DNA of 64,000 nucleotides from Caldilineaceae bacterium (GTDB lineage: Bacteria > Chloroflexota > Anaerolineae > Caldilineales > Caldilineaceae). The stretch spans positions 31,815 through 95,814 of the forward strand of contig JALSIX010000024.1 of assembly GCA_026989655.1 (NCBI GenBank). Reading direction: 5' to 3'. Position 1 is the stretch's first letter, and the number at the start of each line of letters is the position of its first letter. This document shows, piece by piece, positions 1 to 8,558 of this stretch. Below the pieces are notes generated by a model, which was given only the letters and a program-made list of their open reading frames with translations, was not told the origin of the DNA and made no database searches. The position numbers and the translations under genes are program-made.

Positions 1-1143
1 ATCGCGGGACGGATCTACGCTGCGGCCACTGCAGGCAGCATCCTGGGCACCTTCCTGCCCACCCTCTGGCTGATCCCGGCCTACGGCACCCGCTGGACCT
101 TCTACCTGCTGGCCCTGGCCCTGCTGGCCGTCGCGGCCGGAGGCAGCCTCCTCCTGGCCCGATCCGGCCCCCTGCGCTGGGTGCCCCTGGCCGGGATCCT
201 GGCCGTGGCCCTCTTGGCCTGGCTGGGCCGCCCCAACGTCGTCCGGGCCGCCTGGGACGACGGCCAGAAGGGACAGATCCTCTACGAGGATGAGAGCCTC
301 TACAACTACATCGCGGTGCGCCAATGGGGCAGCGAACGCCATCTGAAGCTCAACGAGGGCGTGGGCATCCACAGCGTCTACCACCCGGACAGCCTGCTCA
401 GCCAGGGCATCTGGGACTACTTCCTCCTGGCCCCTCTCTTCCGCCCCCCACCCGCCCTGCCCACTCCCCAGGACCGGGTGCTGGTCATCGGCCTGGCCGC
501 AGGCACCGTGCCGGGCCTCTACAGCCGCATCTACGGGCCCATTCCCATCGTAGGCGTGGAGCTCGACCCCCAGATCATCCAGGTAGGCCGCACCTACTTC
601 GGCATGGACTACCCCAATCTGACCGCCGTGGCCGCGGACGGACGCCGCTGGCTGATGCGCCAGCCCCCAGAGGTCCGCTTCGACCTGATCCTGGTGGACG
701 CCTACCGCCCTCCCTACATCCCCTTCCACCTGGCCACGGTGGAGTTCTTCCAACAAGTGCGGGAACACCTGGCGCCCGACGGCGTGGTCGCCATCAACGT
801 GGGCCGCACCGCCCAGAACTTCGCGCTGGTGGACGCCCTGAGCGCCACCCTGGGGCAGGTCTTCCCCCAGGTCTTCGTGGTCGACGAACCCGGGCCCGAG
901 GACACATTGGGCAACTCCCTGGTCCTGGGAGTGGCCACCCCTGTGGCCCCTTGGATCCCAGGCCAGAACGCGCAGGCCCTGCCCATCACCCTGCCCCAGG
1001 AATTCCGGGCCTTTGCCCAACAGGCCATCGCCCGGCTCCGGACAGCCTCTCCCCCACCCAACACCCCCGTCTTCACGGACGACCGGGCGCCGGTCGAACA
1101 GGTGGTCCACGGCATCATCCTGGACTTCGTGCTGGACCGATGA
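1..1143 (+). CDS. Membrane-fused spermidine synthase-like protein (5' end outside window)
   Basis: The frame is open from base 1, so the true start lies upstream. The first 60 or so visible codons encode membrane helices around the motif GRIYAASTAGS-like (here GRIYAAATAGS), typical of the multi-pass N-terminal region of fused spermidine-synthase-like proteins. The following 300 residues form a Rossmann methyltransferase fold: VIGLAAGTVPG is the glycine-rich SAM-site loop, GVELDP is the acidic end of strand 2, and DLILVDAY carries the aspartate found in polyamine aminopropyltransferases. The real substrate of such fused proteins is often not spermidine. The stop overlaps the next start (ATGA). 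Confidence 0.8.
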   Translation: MAGRIYAAATAGSILGTFLPTLWLIPAYGTRWTFYLLALALLAVAAGGSLLLARSGPLRWVPLAGILAVALLAWLGRPNVVRAAWDDGQKGQILYEDESLYNYIAVRQWGSERHLKLNEGVGIHSVYHPDSLLSQGIWDYFLLAPLFRPPPALPTPQDRVLVIGLAAGTVPGLYSRIYGPIPIVGVELDPQIIQVGRTYFGMDYPNLTAVAADGRRWLMRQPPEVRFDLILVDAYRPPYIPFHLATVEFFQQVREHLAPDGVVAINVGRTAQNFALVDALSATLGQVFPQVFVVDEPGPEDTLGNSLVLGVATPVAPWIPGQNAQALPITLPQEFRAFAQQAIARLRTASPPPNTPVFTDDRAPVEQVVHGIILDFVLDR

Positions 1144-3242
1144 CCAGATACCCCCGGGGCTCCTCGCCCCCACCGACAGCCACCGAACCGCAGGGGCACC
1201 CACCCCTGCCCCAGGCAACCCCGCAGCCGCCCCCGGGGAAACGAGGCCCACGTGGCCTCGTCCCCACCGGCCCGGCCCGGGTGACATCCCTGGGGATCGC
1301 GGGCCTGGGCGCGTGGATCCTGGCCACCGCAGGCGGACAGACCCTGGGCATCCAGGCCCTGTGGCCCTTCCACTACCTGGCCTACGTGCCCTGGGAACTG
1401 CGCCTGTTCCTGGCGGCCGGCGTCCTGGCCGCGCCCCTCCTGGCCTTCCCCTATCTCCGCCCCTGTCCCCCCAAGACAGCCGACCGGATGGGGCCAGGGC
1501 CTGCACGAGAGGGGCCTGTCCAGGCCCTGCTGGAGGCCATCGAGAAGGTCCAGGCCCGTCCCCCCCTCCGGTGGGCCCTCCATCTGGGGGCCATGGTCCT
1601 GGCCGGAGCGCTCTTCTGGGCCCTCCGGGAACGGACCTGGTACGGCGACGCCCTGCTCAAGGTCCACCTGCTGGAACAGACCGGCCTGGACCAGGACCCC
1701 TACGTGTGGAAGGAGCCCCTGGATGCCCTCCTGGAGCATACCCTGAGCGGCCTGGCCATGGCCTGGGGAGCCTCCCCCGCGGAGGCGGTCGCGGCCATCA
1801 GTGTGGCCGCGGGGCTCCTCTACCTGGTCGCTGTCCGGCTGTTGGCCCGCCACGGAACCCACACCCCCGCCCAGGCCGGTCTCCTGGCCGCGGGCCTCCT
1901 GGCCCTGGGCAGCAGCCAGCTCTGGTTCGGCCATGTGGAGAACTACAGCCTCTCCACAGCCCTGGCCTACCTCACCGCTGGGCTGGCCTTCGCCCACCAC
2001 AGGGGCCAGGCCCCCCTGTGGGCCGTGGGCCTGGCGGCCGGCACCGCGGTCGCAGCCCATCCCCAGGCCGCGTTCACCCTCCTCCCCCTGCTTCTCCTGC
2101 TCCGGGCGCCGAAGCCCCAACACCGGGAGACCCGGGGACCGATCTCCCCAGACGCCCTGGGAAAACGGCTGGGCATCCTGGCCCTGAGCAGCCTGGCCGT
2201 GCCGGCCGCCACCGTCCTCGTCCTGGGGGCCGCCGGTGCCCCCTCCCCCTTCCAGGGGGAGGGCTACGCGGGGGATCCCCAGCTCTTCTGGACGGTGCAG
2301 GAGGCCCTGGCCCCCTCACAGATGTGGGACGCGCTGATGAACCTCTGGCTCCTGGTGCCCGGCCTCCCCGTGCTGGCGGTGGCCGGCCTGGCGGCCACAC
2401 GGGATCCCGACCACGGCCGATCCTTCCCCTTTCGCTACGCGAGCCTCCTGGTCCTGGGGCTGGGGATCTACCACTTCGGCTTCCAGAACGACCTGCCCCG
2501 CCCCCAGGACTGGGACCTGTTCGCCATCGTGGGGCCGGGGGTGGCCCTGTGGGGATGGCTCGCGTGGATGCCCCGAGCCGCGGACAGCCGAGCCAAGAGG
2601 CGCGACCACATCCCAACCCTCCTGGCCACCCTGGCCTTCTCCCTGGCGATCACCGGAAGCTGGATCGGGGTGAACCACGCCTACACCCTGCTGCAGCCCG
2701 ACCCAGACCGCCGGAAGCTGCTGGAGCGCTTCCGGCTCCTCTCCCTGGTGGACCAACTGCCCCAGGCCGACTACGAGCCCCGGGAGCCCTTCTGCCCGGA
2801 TCCGAGCACCGATCCCACCGGCTGTGTCCGGGTCGTCGCCACGCGCTTCACCATGCCCCAGGACGGGGACACCCGCCGGGCCATCTTCGCCCACGCGCCG
2901 GCCCGGATCCGCTTCACCCTGGACGTGCCCGACGAGCGGACCTTCCTGTGGCTGAGCCCCGCGCTGGATCCCCTGGCCTGGGACTGGGGAGGCGACGGCG
3001 TGACCTTCCAGGTGTGGGTCCGCCCCTTGGATGGAGAGGCCCAGCTCCTCGCCGAGCAACACCTGGACCCTACGGTCCCCGAACACCGAGACTGGCAGGA
3101 GCTGTGGGTTCCCCTGGACGCATTTCGAGGACGACGGGTGGAGCTGACCCTGGCCACCTTGCCCGGACCCGCCGGCGATGCCTCCGCCGATCGGGCCGGC
3201 TGGGGGCTCGGCTGGTGGATGCGGGGCACGCCCAGACCGTGA
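1140..3242 (+). CDS. Polytopic membrane protein with C-terminal soluble beta domain
   Basis: 700 residues. The ATG at 1140 overlaps the TGA of the upstream gene, which supports translational coupling. After a proline-rich cytoplasmic N-terminus of about 45 residues there are roughly ten hydrophobic helices; the motif FGHVENYSL near the middle and the sequence QNDLPRPQDWDLF before a late helix recall GT-C-type glycosyltransferase-like membrane proteins. The last 130 residues are soluble and beta-rich (RIRFTLDVPDERTFLWLSPA), resembling a carbohydrate-binding or jelly-roll domain. No family is recognised with certainty. Involvement in envelope glycan assembly is inferred from the neighbouring PIG-L deacetylase and glycosyltransferase. 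Confidence 0.65.
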   Translation: MTRYPRGSSPPPTATEPQGHPPLPQATPQPPPGKRGPRGLVPTGPARVTSLGIAGLGAWILATAGGQTLGIQALWPFHYLAYVPWELRLFLAAGVLAAPLLAFPYLRPCPPKTADRMGPGPAREGPVQALLEAIEKVQARPPLRWALHLGAMVLAGALFWALRERTWYGDALLKVHLLEQTGLDQDPYVWKEPLDALLEHTLSGLAMAWGASPAEAVAAISVAAGLLYLVAVRLLARHGTHTPAQAGLLAAGLLALGSSQLWFGHVENYSLSTALAYLTAGLAFAHHRGQAPLWAVGLAAGTAVAAHPQAAFTLLPLLLLLRAPKPQHRETRGPISPDALGKRLGILALSSLAVPAATVLVLGAAGAPSPFQGEGYAGDPQLFWTVQEALAPSQMWDALMNLWLLVPGLPVLAVAGLAATRDPDHGRSFPFRYASLLVLGLGIYHFGFQNDLPRPQDWDLFAIVGPGVALWGWLAWMPRAADSRAKRRDHIPTLLATLAFSLAITGSWIGVNHAYTLLQPDPDRRKLLERFRLLSLVDQLPQADYEPREPFCPDPSTDPTGCVRVVATRFTMPQDGDTRRAIFAHAPARIRFTLDVPDERTFLWLSPALDPLAWDWGGDGVTFQVWVRPLDGEAQLLAEQHLDPTVPEHRDWQELWVPLDAFRGRRVELTLATLPGPAGDASADRAGWGLGWWMRGTPRP

Positions 3243-3271
3243 GCCAAGACCCGACAAGGAGAAGTCCCGAC

Positions 3272-4189
3272 GTGGCCATGGACATCCCTCGCACCCTCCT
3301 GGCCCTCCTCTCCCACCCGGACGACGAGAGCTTCGGCCCCGGCGGCACCCTGGCCCGATACGCGGCAGAGGGTGTCCAGGTCCACGTGGTCATTGCCACG
3401 GACGGCGACGCGGGCTCGGTGGCAGCCGGCCAGGGGCCCGGCCCGGGGCGCTCCCTGGCCCAGCACCGCCAGGAAGAGCTGGCCCGGGCCGCGGTGATCC
3501 TGGGCCTGGCCAGCGTCTGGAACCTGCCCTACCGGGACAGCGGCATGCCCGGCCAGCCGGACAACCACCATCCCCGGGCCCTGATCCGCCAGCCCTGGAG
3601 CCGCCTGGTGGCCGAGATGGTGGACTTCATCCGACGGCTGCGCCCCCAGGTCGTCATCACCCACGACCCCTACGGCGGGTACGGCCACCCAGACCACATC
3701 CGGGTATGCCAGGTGGCCACAGCCGCGTTCCACCTGGCCGGCGATCCCCGCTACTGCCCCGATCCGACCGACCGGGAGCCCCTCCCGCCCCATACCCCGC
3801 ACAGGCTCTACTACTTCACCCTGGACAAGGGGATGCTGCGGACTGTGGTGTGGTTCCTGCGCCTGCGGGGCCAGGATCCCCGGGCCCTGGGCCGAAATCG
3901 GGACATCGATCTGGTGACCATCAGCCGCTGGCACACCCCTATCCACGCCCGGATCCCCGTGGAGGCCTATCTGGCCCGCAAGGAGGCCGCCAGCCGCGCC
4001 CATGCCAGCCAGTACAGCGGTGGCCCCGGCTTCCTGGGGGCCCTGCCATCGGTGCTCCAGCGCCACTTCCGCCGCCACGAATGCTTCGTCCAGGCCTTCC
4101 CCACACCCCCCGCCCGCCCCGTGGACGACCTCTTCGCCGGGCTGGATCCGGGCCAGGCCCTCCCGGGCCGTGCCCCATCCCCGGGATGA
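3272..4189 (+). CDS. PIG-L/LmbE-family deacetylase
   Basis: About 305 residues. Members are zinc-dependent N-acetylglucosamine-type deacetylases (PIG-L, MshB, BshB, Mca). The zinc motif HPDDE lies near the N-terminus (LLSHPDDESFGPGGTLARY), followed by ATDGDAGS, and the second part of the active site is HDPYGGYGHPDH. An AAGGAGA ribosome site at 3256-3262 sits 9 bases before GTG 3272 and 15 before ATG 3278; GTG is preferred, a difference of only two residues. The gene follows the membrane protein by 29 bases, so the two are likely cotranscribed. The substrate cannot be read from the sequence; a sugar conjugate or a mycothiol/bacillithiol-like thiol is possible. Confidence 0.87.
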   Translation: MAMDIPRTLLALLSHPDDESFGPGGTLARYAAEGVQVHVVIATDGDAGSVAAGQGPGPGRSLAQHRQEELARAAVILGLASVWNLPYRDSGMPGQPDNHHPRALIRQPWSRLVAEMVDFIRRLRPQVVITHDPYGGYGHPDHIRVCQVATAAFHLAGDPRYCPDPTDREPLPPHTPHRLYYFTLDKGMLRTVVWFLRLRGQDPRALGRNRDIDLVTISRWHTPIHARIPVEAYLARKEAASRAHASQYSGGPGFLGALPSVLQRHFRRHECFVQAFPTPPARPVDDLFAGLDPGQALPGRAPSPG

Positions 4190-4248
4190 CCGCGACGCGT
4201 CCCGACATCGACGCCTCTCCGGACCCACCTCGTCCCTCCCTCCCCAGC

Positions 4249-5439
4249 CTAGAGCCCTTCCAGGGCCCGGCGATAGACGGCCAACGTCTCCCGAGCGGTG
4301 CGCTCCCAGGTGAACCGGGCGGCCCGCCGTCGGCCTCGCTCCCGAAGATCCGCGGCCAGCCCCGGGTCCCTCCACACCCGAGCCAGGGCCTGGGTCCAGG
4401 CCTCCACCGACATGGGATCCACCAACAGGGCCGCGTCCCCCGCCACCTCGGGCAGGCTGGATCGGTTGCCGCAGATCACGGCCGCGCCACAGGCCATGGC
4501 CTCCAACACAGGCAGGCCGAACCCCTCGTACAGGCTGGGAAAGACAAAGGCCGTGCAGCCACTGTACAGCCCGGCCAGATCCTCCTCCGCCACCGGACCG
4601 AGGAAGCGGACTGCATGGCCCAGGCCCAGAGCGCGGGCCTCCTGTCTGGGCTGGGGATAGCGGGAATCCCAGGGACCTGCGATGACCAAGGCGGGCGGAG
4701 GGCCGCCCCCCGGGGCCTGGGTCGTCGCCAGTCCCCTGTACGCCCGGAGCAGGTGGACCAGGTTCTTGTGGGGCTTGTTGATGCCCAGGTAGAGGAAATA
4801 CGCCTCCGGCAGCCCGTAACGGGCCCGCACCCGGGCGATCTCCGGAGGGGGCTGCGGCCGAAACCGGGGATCCGGCGCGAGAGGGACAACGGTGACCTGG
4901 TCCGGCGATCTGGGAAAGTGGGACAACAGGTCGGCCCGGGTGGCCTGGGAGATCGCGATCACATGGGCCGCGGCCCGGAGAGCCAGGGCCGTCGCGATCC
5001 GCGCGAGGAGCCGAGCCCGCAGAGAGACCGTGTGGGGCAGGCGCATGGCGATCAGGTCGTACACGGTCAGCACCGTGGGGAGCCCCGGCCAGTAGGGCAT
5101 GAGGTAGTAGGTGCTGTGGTAGAGGGAAGGGACTCTGGCCGCCGGCCGGTTCAGGTCCTCAACCCGGCCGCCCCAGGCCAGACGACGCAGTTGCCTGGGC
5201 ACGGCCCACTGTTGGCCCAGCGCAAAGGGGGAGACAGGTACCGGTATCACGGCCACCTGAGGGCCGGCCAGCTCCGCGGGATCCCAGGCTGTGGGATCCC
5301 GCGGGTTCCACAGGAGGACCCACTGCTCGTCCGGGCTCGACTGGCTGACCAGGGCCGGAACCAGGTTGCGGACATAGCGACCGATGCCCGGAAAACGGGC
5401 CGTGGCCGTGCGGGTGTCCAGGATGTAGCGGGCGATCAT
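4249..5439 (-). CDS. GT4-family glycosyltransferase
   Basis: 396 residues from ATG 5439 (MIARYILDTRTA), chosen because the family begins at this beta strand; the open frame upstream has no family similarity. The N-terminal Rossmann half contains the glycine loop FPGIGRYVRNL and the TVYDLIAMRLP motif. The C-terminal half has YFLYLGINKPHKN and the nucleotide-sugar site EGFGLPVLEAMACG, followed by the complete terminal segment SLPEVAGDAALLVDP. It transfers a sugar from a nucleotide donor, probably to an envelope glycan or lipid. It lies 52 bases downstream of the amidinohydrolase on the same strand and converges with the PIG-L gene. It is a useful intact comparison for the truncated GT4 at 25082-26047. 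Confidence 0.9.
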   Translation of the reverse strand: MIARYILDTRTATARFPGIGRYVRNLVPALVSQSSPDEQWVLLWNPRDPTAWDPAELAGPQVAVIPVPVSPFALGQQWAVPRQLRRLAWGGRVEDLNRPAARVPSLYHSTYYLMPYWPGLPTVLTVYDLIAMRLPHTVSLRARLLARIATALALRAAAHVIAISQATRADLLSHFPRSPDQVTVVPLAPDPRFRPQPPPEIARVRARYGLPEAYFLYLGINKPHKNLVHLLRAYRGLATTQAPGGGPPPALVIAGPWDSRYPQPRQEARALGLGHAVRFLGPVAEEDLAGLYSGCTAFVFPSLYEGFGLPVLEAMACGAAVICGNRSSLPEVAGDAALLVDPMSVEAWTQALARVWRDPGLAADLRERGRRRAARFTWERTARETLAVYRRALEGL

Positions 5440-5491
5440 GCCCAGGGGCTCCAACGCCCGACAGCGCCCCGGCCGCCACCGGAGGGGACGC

Positions 5492-6367
5492 CTACCGACG
5501 CAACATGGGACGGATGAGACACGTGGGTCCCCCACCCCCCTTGATGCAGAGGTCCTGTCCAGGGAAGGTGTGGACCTCCATCCCCGCAGCCTCCAGGCGG
5601 CTCTGGGTCACCGGGTTGCCGGCCACCATCACACAGATCCCCGGAGCCAGGGCCAGGACGTTGCAGGCAAAGGTCTCGTACTCCTCGTCCGGCACCTCGA
5701 TGAGCTGCCATCCATGTTCCAACAGCCACTGGCGAAAGGGGACCGGCATCATGCGGGAATAGACCACGGCCGTGCGCTCGGCCACCGGACTGATGAAGGA
5801 CATCAGGTGCAGACAATCGTCCGGTCCCGTCCAATGGGGCAGGGGCACAGGGATCACCCGATCCACCCGATGGCCCAGGAGCTCGCGAAACTGACGAATG
5901 CCCTCGGCGTTGGTCCGGTATCCCTGGCCCACCGCCACGGTCCGACGATCCAGCCAACAGACATCGCCGCCCTCCAGGAGACCTGGCTCTGTGATGCGCC
6001 CCAGAACGGGCACCCCCAGGGCCCCCAGATATTCGGCAAAGGCCTCTGGCTCGGGCCGGCGGGCCTGCTTGCCCATGTTGCCCAGGATCACGCCGCCCTC
6101 CACGGGCACCACCGGGTCGTGGACGTAGATGGAGTCCAGCCCGGTGGCCGGATGTCGCGGCAGGTAGCCGATCTCCGCGCCGAAGCCCTCCAGGATGGCC
6201 ACCAGCGCCTCGAACTCCTGGATGACCCGCGCGTAGTCGGGGCGATCCAGGTAGTGGAGAGCCCGCCATTGGGCATCGATGGTGGCCTGATCCCCGTGGG
6301 AATCCCGAGGATGCTTGACCACCACGAACTTCAAGGCGTCCACCAGGGACTGGGCACCGATCTGCAT
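5492..6367 (-). CDS. Dimethylarginine dimethylaminohydrolase / amidinotransferase family
   Basis: 291 residues. ATG 6367 is preceded by GGAGG eleven bases upstream, which decides the start against a longer open frame. The pentein-fold family hydrolyses guanidino compounds through a Cys-His dyad. Visible features are DSIYVHDPVVPVEGG near residue 80, EGGDVCWLD, the putative histidine in DDCLHLMSF, and the nucleophile cysteine near the C-terminus in GGGGPTCLIRP. The best match by motif is DDAH-like (citrulline plus methylamines or ammonia as products), but arginine deiminase-type activity on another guanidine is possible. A strong promoter lies just upstream, abutting a mobile element. Confidence 0.85.
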   Translation of the reverse strand: MQIGAQSLVDALKFVVVKHPRDSHGDQATIDAQWRALHYLDRPDYARVIQEFEALVAILEGFGAEIGYLPRHPATGLDSIYVHDPVVPVEGGVILGNMGKQARRPEPEAFAEYLGALGVPVLGRITEPGLLEGGDVCWLDRRTVAVGQGYRTNAEGIRQFRELLGHRVDRVIPVPLPHWTGPDDCLHLMSFISPVAERTAVVYSRMMPVPFRQWLLEHGWQLIEVPDEEYETFACNVLALAPGICVMVAGNPVTQSRLEAAGMEVHTFPGQDLCIKGGGGPTCLIRPMLRR

Positions 6368-6441
6368 TTCGACGGAGACCTCCGCACAGACGAAGACGGA
6401 CAGGACAACGGGGCCCCTGACCGCCGAGGGCCCCGAGGGCC

Positions 6442-6470
6442 AGTATACCAGACCCCCCAGGACCGGCAAA
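6442..6470 (-). promoter_or_regulatory. Promoter of the DDAH-like gene
   Basis: On the minus strand: TTTGCC (6465-6470), 17-bp spacer, TATACT (6442-6447). Transcription should start near 6435, giving a leader of about 70 bases before ATG 6367. The -35 box lies 2 bp from the end of the MITE-like element at 6473. Confidence 0.65.
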
Positions 6471-6472
6471 CT

Positions 6473-6595
6473 CAGTAATTCACGATTTCAGCCAAACGGA
6501 GGAGTGAGCACCCTCCGATGCGGCATCGCCCCTCTGGAATCGGCATCTGAGGATTTCTGAGGATGCCGACTCCGCTACGAATTCGTGCACTGCTG
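6473..6595. mobile_element. MITE-like element, copy 1 (123 bp)
   Basis: Non-coding element, nearly identical to 34454-34566. It begins CAGTAATTCACGATTT and ends with the imperfect inverse (ends AATTCGTGCACTGCTG; 16-bp ends about 75-80% matched). Flanking pentamers are AAACT (6468-6472) and GAACT (6596-6600), a 4-of-5 match expected of a decayed target-site duplication. Relative to copy 2 it carries an extra 10 bp near 6554, which duplicates a CTGAGGA segment. The halves are imperfectly self-complementary. No transposase frame is present, so movement would need a related element elsewhere. Confidence 0.75.
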
Positions 6596-6843
6596 GAACT
6601 GGGATCCTCTGGAGATGGCCCGCCCCCTCCTTCCCCGGCTGCCCGAAAGATCCGCACCCAAATCGATGAAACCATCTGCCCGGGAAGACGTTGAAACCCA
6701 TGTACGGATCCCAGGTCCAGCTCCCCAAGAGCCCTGGCAGGAAGAGGAACAGGGACATGGGGGCCAGAGGAGAGATCCGTTCACCGTTGCCACCCTCCGT
6801 TTCCACGGGGTCCATTCCATCCACCATCGGGTGACACTCAACG

Positions 6844-7923
6844 ATGTCCGTGCGAACGATGTCCGTGCGTATGTTCCTGTCCTGGTCGTGGCTCCTCGTC
6901 CTGCTCCTGTCCGCCCATATCGCCTGGGGCGGGGCGATCCGAGAGACCTCTGTCGGTCCCCCTCCGATCCGACCCACCCCACCCCCGATCCACCGCATCC
7001 TGTCCCCCGGCCACGCGGTCTACCTGCCCCTGCTCCAGGCAGCCACCGCTCCTGCGCCCTGGGTCGACACCTGGGACCGAGAGGCCTCCCGTCGGCTCTA
7101 CCAGGTGGCGTATCGAGGCAGCGCCGGGGCAGACATCGGCTGGACCGGCAACCACGCTGCCTGCGATCCCGGCGAGACCGGGCCGGAGTTCCGCGCGGCC
7201 ATGGCCCGCCGCATCAACTACTTCCGCTCCATGGCCGGCGTCCCCCCGATCCGGCTGAACCCGGGCTACAACACCAAGGCCCAACACGCGGCCCTGCTCA
7301 TGAGTGCCAACCGGGCCCTGAGCCACACCCCCTCCACGGACTGGAGCTGCTATCGGGCGAGCGGCGAGGAGGGGGCCGGCAGCTCCAACCTGTTCCTGGG
7401 CGTCTACGGTCCCCAGGCCATCAGTGGCTACATCTACGATCCCGGCGAGGGGAACTATCCGGTGGGCCATCGCCGCTGGATCCTCTACCCCCAGACCCGA
7501 CAGATGGGCACCGGCGACATCCCTCCACGGGATGGCTATCCCGCGGCCAATGCCCTGTGGGTGTTCGACCGAGACGCCATGTGGGGACCCCGGCCCCAGA
7601 CCCGGGACGACTTCGTGGCCTGGCCACCTCCGGGCTACGTGCCCTACCCGGTGGTCTACCCTCGGTGGTCGTTGTCCTACCCCAATGCAGATTTCACCCA
7701 GGCCACGGTGACCATGGCCCAGGACGGCCAGGCTCTGGCCGTCCAAGTCCATCCCCCTGTGGACGGATACGGGGAGAACACCCTGGTCTGGGAGCCCCAG
7801 GCCCGATTCGACACCGCATCCAACGGAGAGATCCGCTACCAGGTCCGCATCGACAACGTCTGGGTGGACGGACGTTCCCGGACGTTCACCTACACGGTCA
7901 TCGTCTTCGATCCCGGACCGTAG
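6844..7923 (+). CDS. Secreted CAP (SCP)-domain protein
   Basis: Up to 359 residues. A signal peptide is clear (charged MSVRMFLSW then LLVLLLSAHIAWG). The mature part contains MARRINYFRSMAGVPPIRL, then AQHAALLMSANRALSHTP, and later GNYPVGHRRWILYP: the helix and histidine pattern of bacterial CAP/YkwD-type domains, roughly residues 110-230. The C-terminal 110 residues look beta-rich and unassigned. Starts at 6844, 6859 and 6871 are all possible, none with a good ribosome site; a direct repeat of 15 bases creates the first two. Function is unknown; CAP proteins are extracellular and some bind lipids or cell wall. Confidence 0.78.
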   Translation: MSVRTMSVRMFLSWSWLLVLLLSAHIAWGGAIRETSVGPPPIRPTPPPIHRILSPGHAVYLPLLQAATAPAPWVDTWDREASRRLYQVAYRGSAGADIGWTGNHAACDPGETGPEFRAAMARRINYFRSMAGVPPIRLNPGYNTKAQHAALLMSANRALSHTPSTDWSCYRASGEEGAGSSNLFLGVYGPQAISGYIYDPGEGNYPVGHRRWILYPQTRQMGTGDIPPRDGYPAANALWVFDRDAMWGPRPQTRDDFVAWPPPGYVPYPVVYPRWSLSYPNADFTQATVTMAQDGQALAVQVHPPVDGYGENTLVWEPQARFDTASNGEIRYQVRIDNVWVDGRSRTFTYTVIVFDPGP

Positions 7924-7971
7924 GCGGAGCCCTTTACCGGAACCTGCCCCCTTTCTCCCATCGCCTCGGAC

Positions 7972-8000
7972 TTGACACAGGAGGGCTCCCAAGGTAGAAT
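7972..8000 (+). promoter_or_regulatory. Promoter of the arsR-like/P-ATPase operon
   Basis: TTGACA (7972-7977), 17-bp spacer, TAGAAT (7995-8000). This is the closest match to the sigma-70 consensus in the window. The start point would fall near 8007, at the edge of the operator. Confidence 0.85.
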
Positions 8001-8008
8001 GTCCGCAA

Positions 8009-8032
8009 TATATAAACGCATGCTCATATAAA
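8009..8032. promoter_or_regulatory. ArsR/SmtB-type operator
   Basis: An AT-rich imperfect palindrome in a GC-rich genome: TATAAACGCATGCTCATATA at 8011-8030, with a GCATGC centre and TATA arms (14 of 20 positions symmetric). It lies immediately after the -10 box and before the ArsR start, where repressor binding would block promoter clearance. Such AT-rich palindromes are typical of CzrA/SmtB operators. Autoregulation is inferred. Confidence 0.7.
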
Positions 8033-8063
8033 GATGCACACATCTGAGAGGAGAGAGACCTCC

Positions 8064-8426
8064 ATGGAGCCCGTGCTCACCGAGTCAGACGGCCTCTGCC
8101 TGGCGGAACACACCACCGAACACCCCGCGGCCGTGCACCTGGTGGACGAGACGGTCGCGGAGGAGATGGCCCGGATCTTCAGCGCCCTGGCGGATCCGAC
8201 CCGGGTGCGTATCCTGGGGCTCCTGGTCCACCAAGAGCTGTGCGTGGGAGATATCCATCGACTTCTGGAGATGAGCCAGCCCGCGGTCTCCCACCATCTG
8301 CGGGTCCTGCGGGATCTGCGCCTGGTGCGGGCTCGACGAGAAGGGCGTCACATCTACTACACCCTGGACGACGACCACGTGACCGAGCTCTTTCGCCAGG
8401 GGCTGGACCACGCACGACACGGTTGA
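8064..8426 (+). CDS. ArsR/SmtB-family metal-sensing repressor (CzrA-like)
   Basis: 120 residues from ATG 8064, placed 9-11 bases after GAGAGGAGA; an in-frame ATG at 8034 lacks a site. The winged-helix core includes ADPTRVRILGLL and MSQPAVSHHLRVL. The arsenic/cadmium cysteine motif is absent (ELCVGD keeps one Cys). The C-terminal helix carries Asp103-X-His105-X10-His116-X2-His119, exactly the alpha-5 zinc/cobalt site of CzrA and SmtB. A dimer would release DNA when Zn(II) or Co(II) binds. It is upstream of a P1B-4 ATPase, so it should derepress metal efflux. A histidine-rich N-terminus (residues 14-26) may add a second site. Confidence 0.9.
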   Translation: MEPVLTESDGLCLAEHTTEHPAAVHLVDETVAEEMARIFSALADPTRVRILGLLVHQELCVGDIHRLLEMSQPAVSHHLRVLRDLRLVRARREGRHIYYTLDDDHVTELFRQGLDHARHG

Positions 8427-8558
8427 GGGAGCCCGCAGCGGGACAGCCCTGGAAGAACCTGCTCGCTGGCCCGGGACCCTATGGACGAGATCGGGCCGGC
8501 TCCACACAGCATCTATGGCTTGCCCAGAACCCACCCTTCTTTCGGAGAGATGAACGCC

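Larger units (their letters stand above)
6368..6843. other. Intergenic region of 476 bp
   Basis: Holds the divergent minus-strand promoter (6442-6470) and the MITE-like element (6473-6595). From 6596 to 6843 I find no family-like frame on either strand, no convincing promoter for the CAP gene and no structured RNA. The open frames crossing it lack codon bias or motifs. Two direct copies of CGATGTCCGTGCG sit at its right edge and surround the candidate starts of the next gene. Confidence 0.5.

Noticed and set aside
324..1139. N-terminal part of the long frame joined to the membrane protein at 1140
   Set aside because: It overlaps the spermidine-synthase-like gene in another frame and reads as Pro/Arg/Gly noise; the real start is the overlapping ATG at 1140.
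6480..6998. Minus-strand frame that contains the repeat and ends in a peptide shared with 34461-34871
   Set aside because: The shared peptide arises only because both frames read through the mobile element; outside it the two translations are unrelated.
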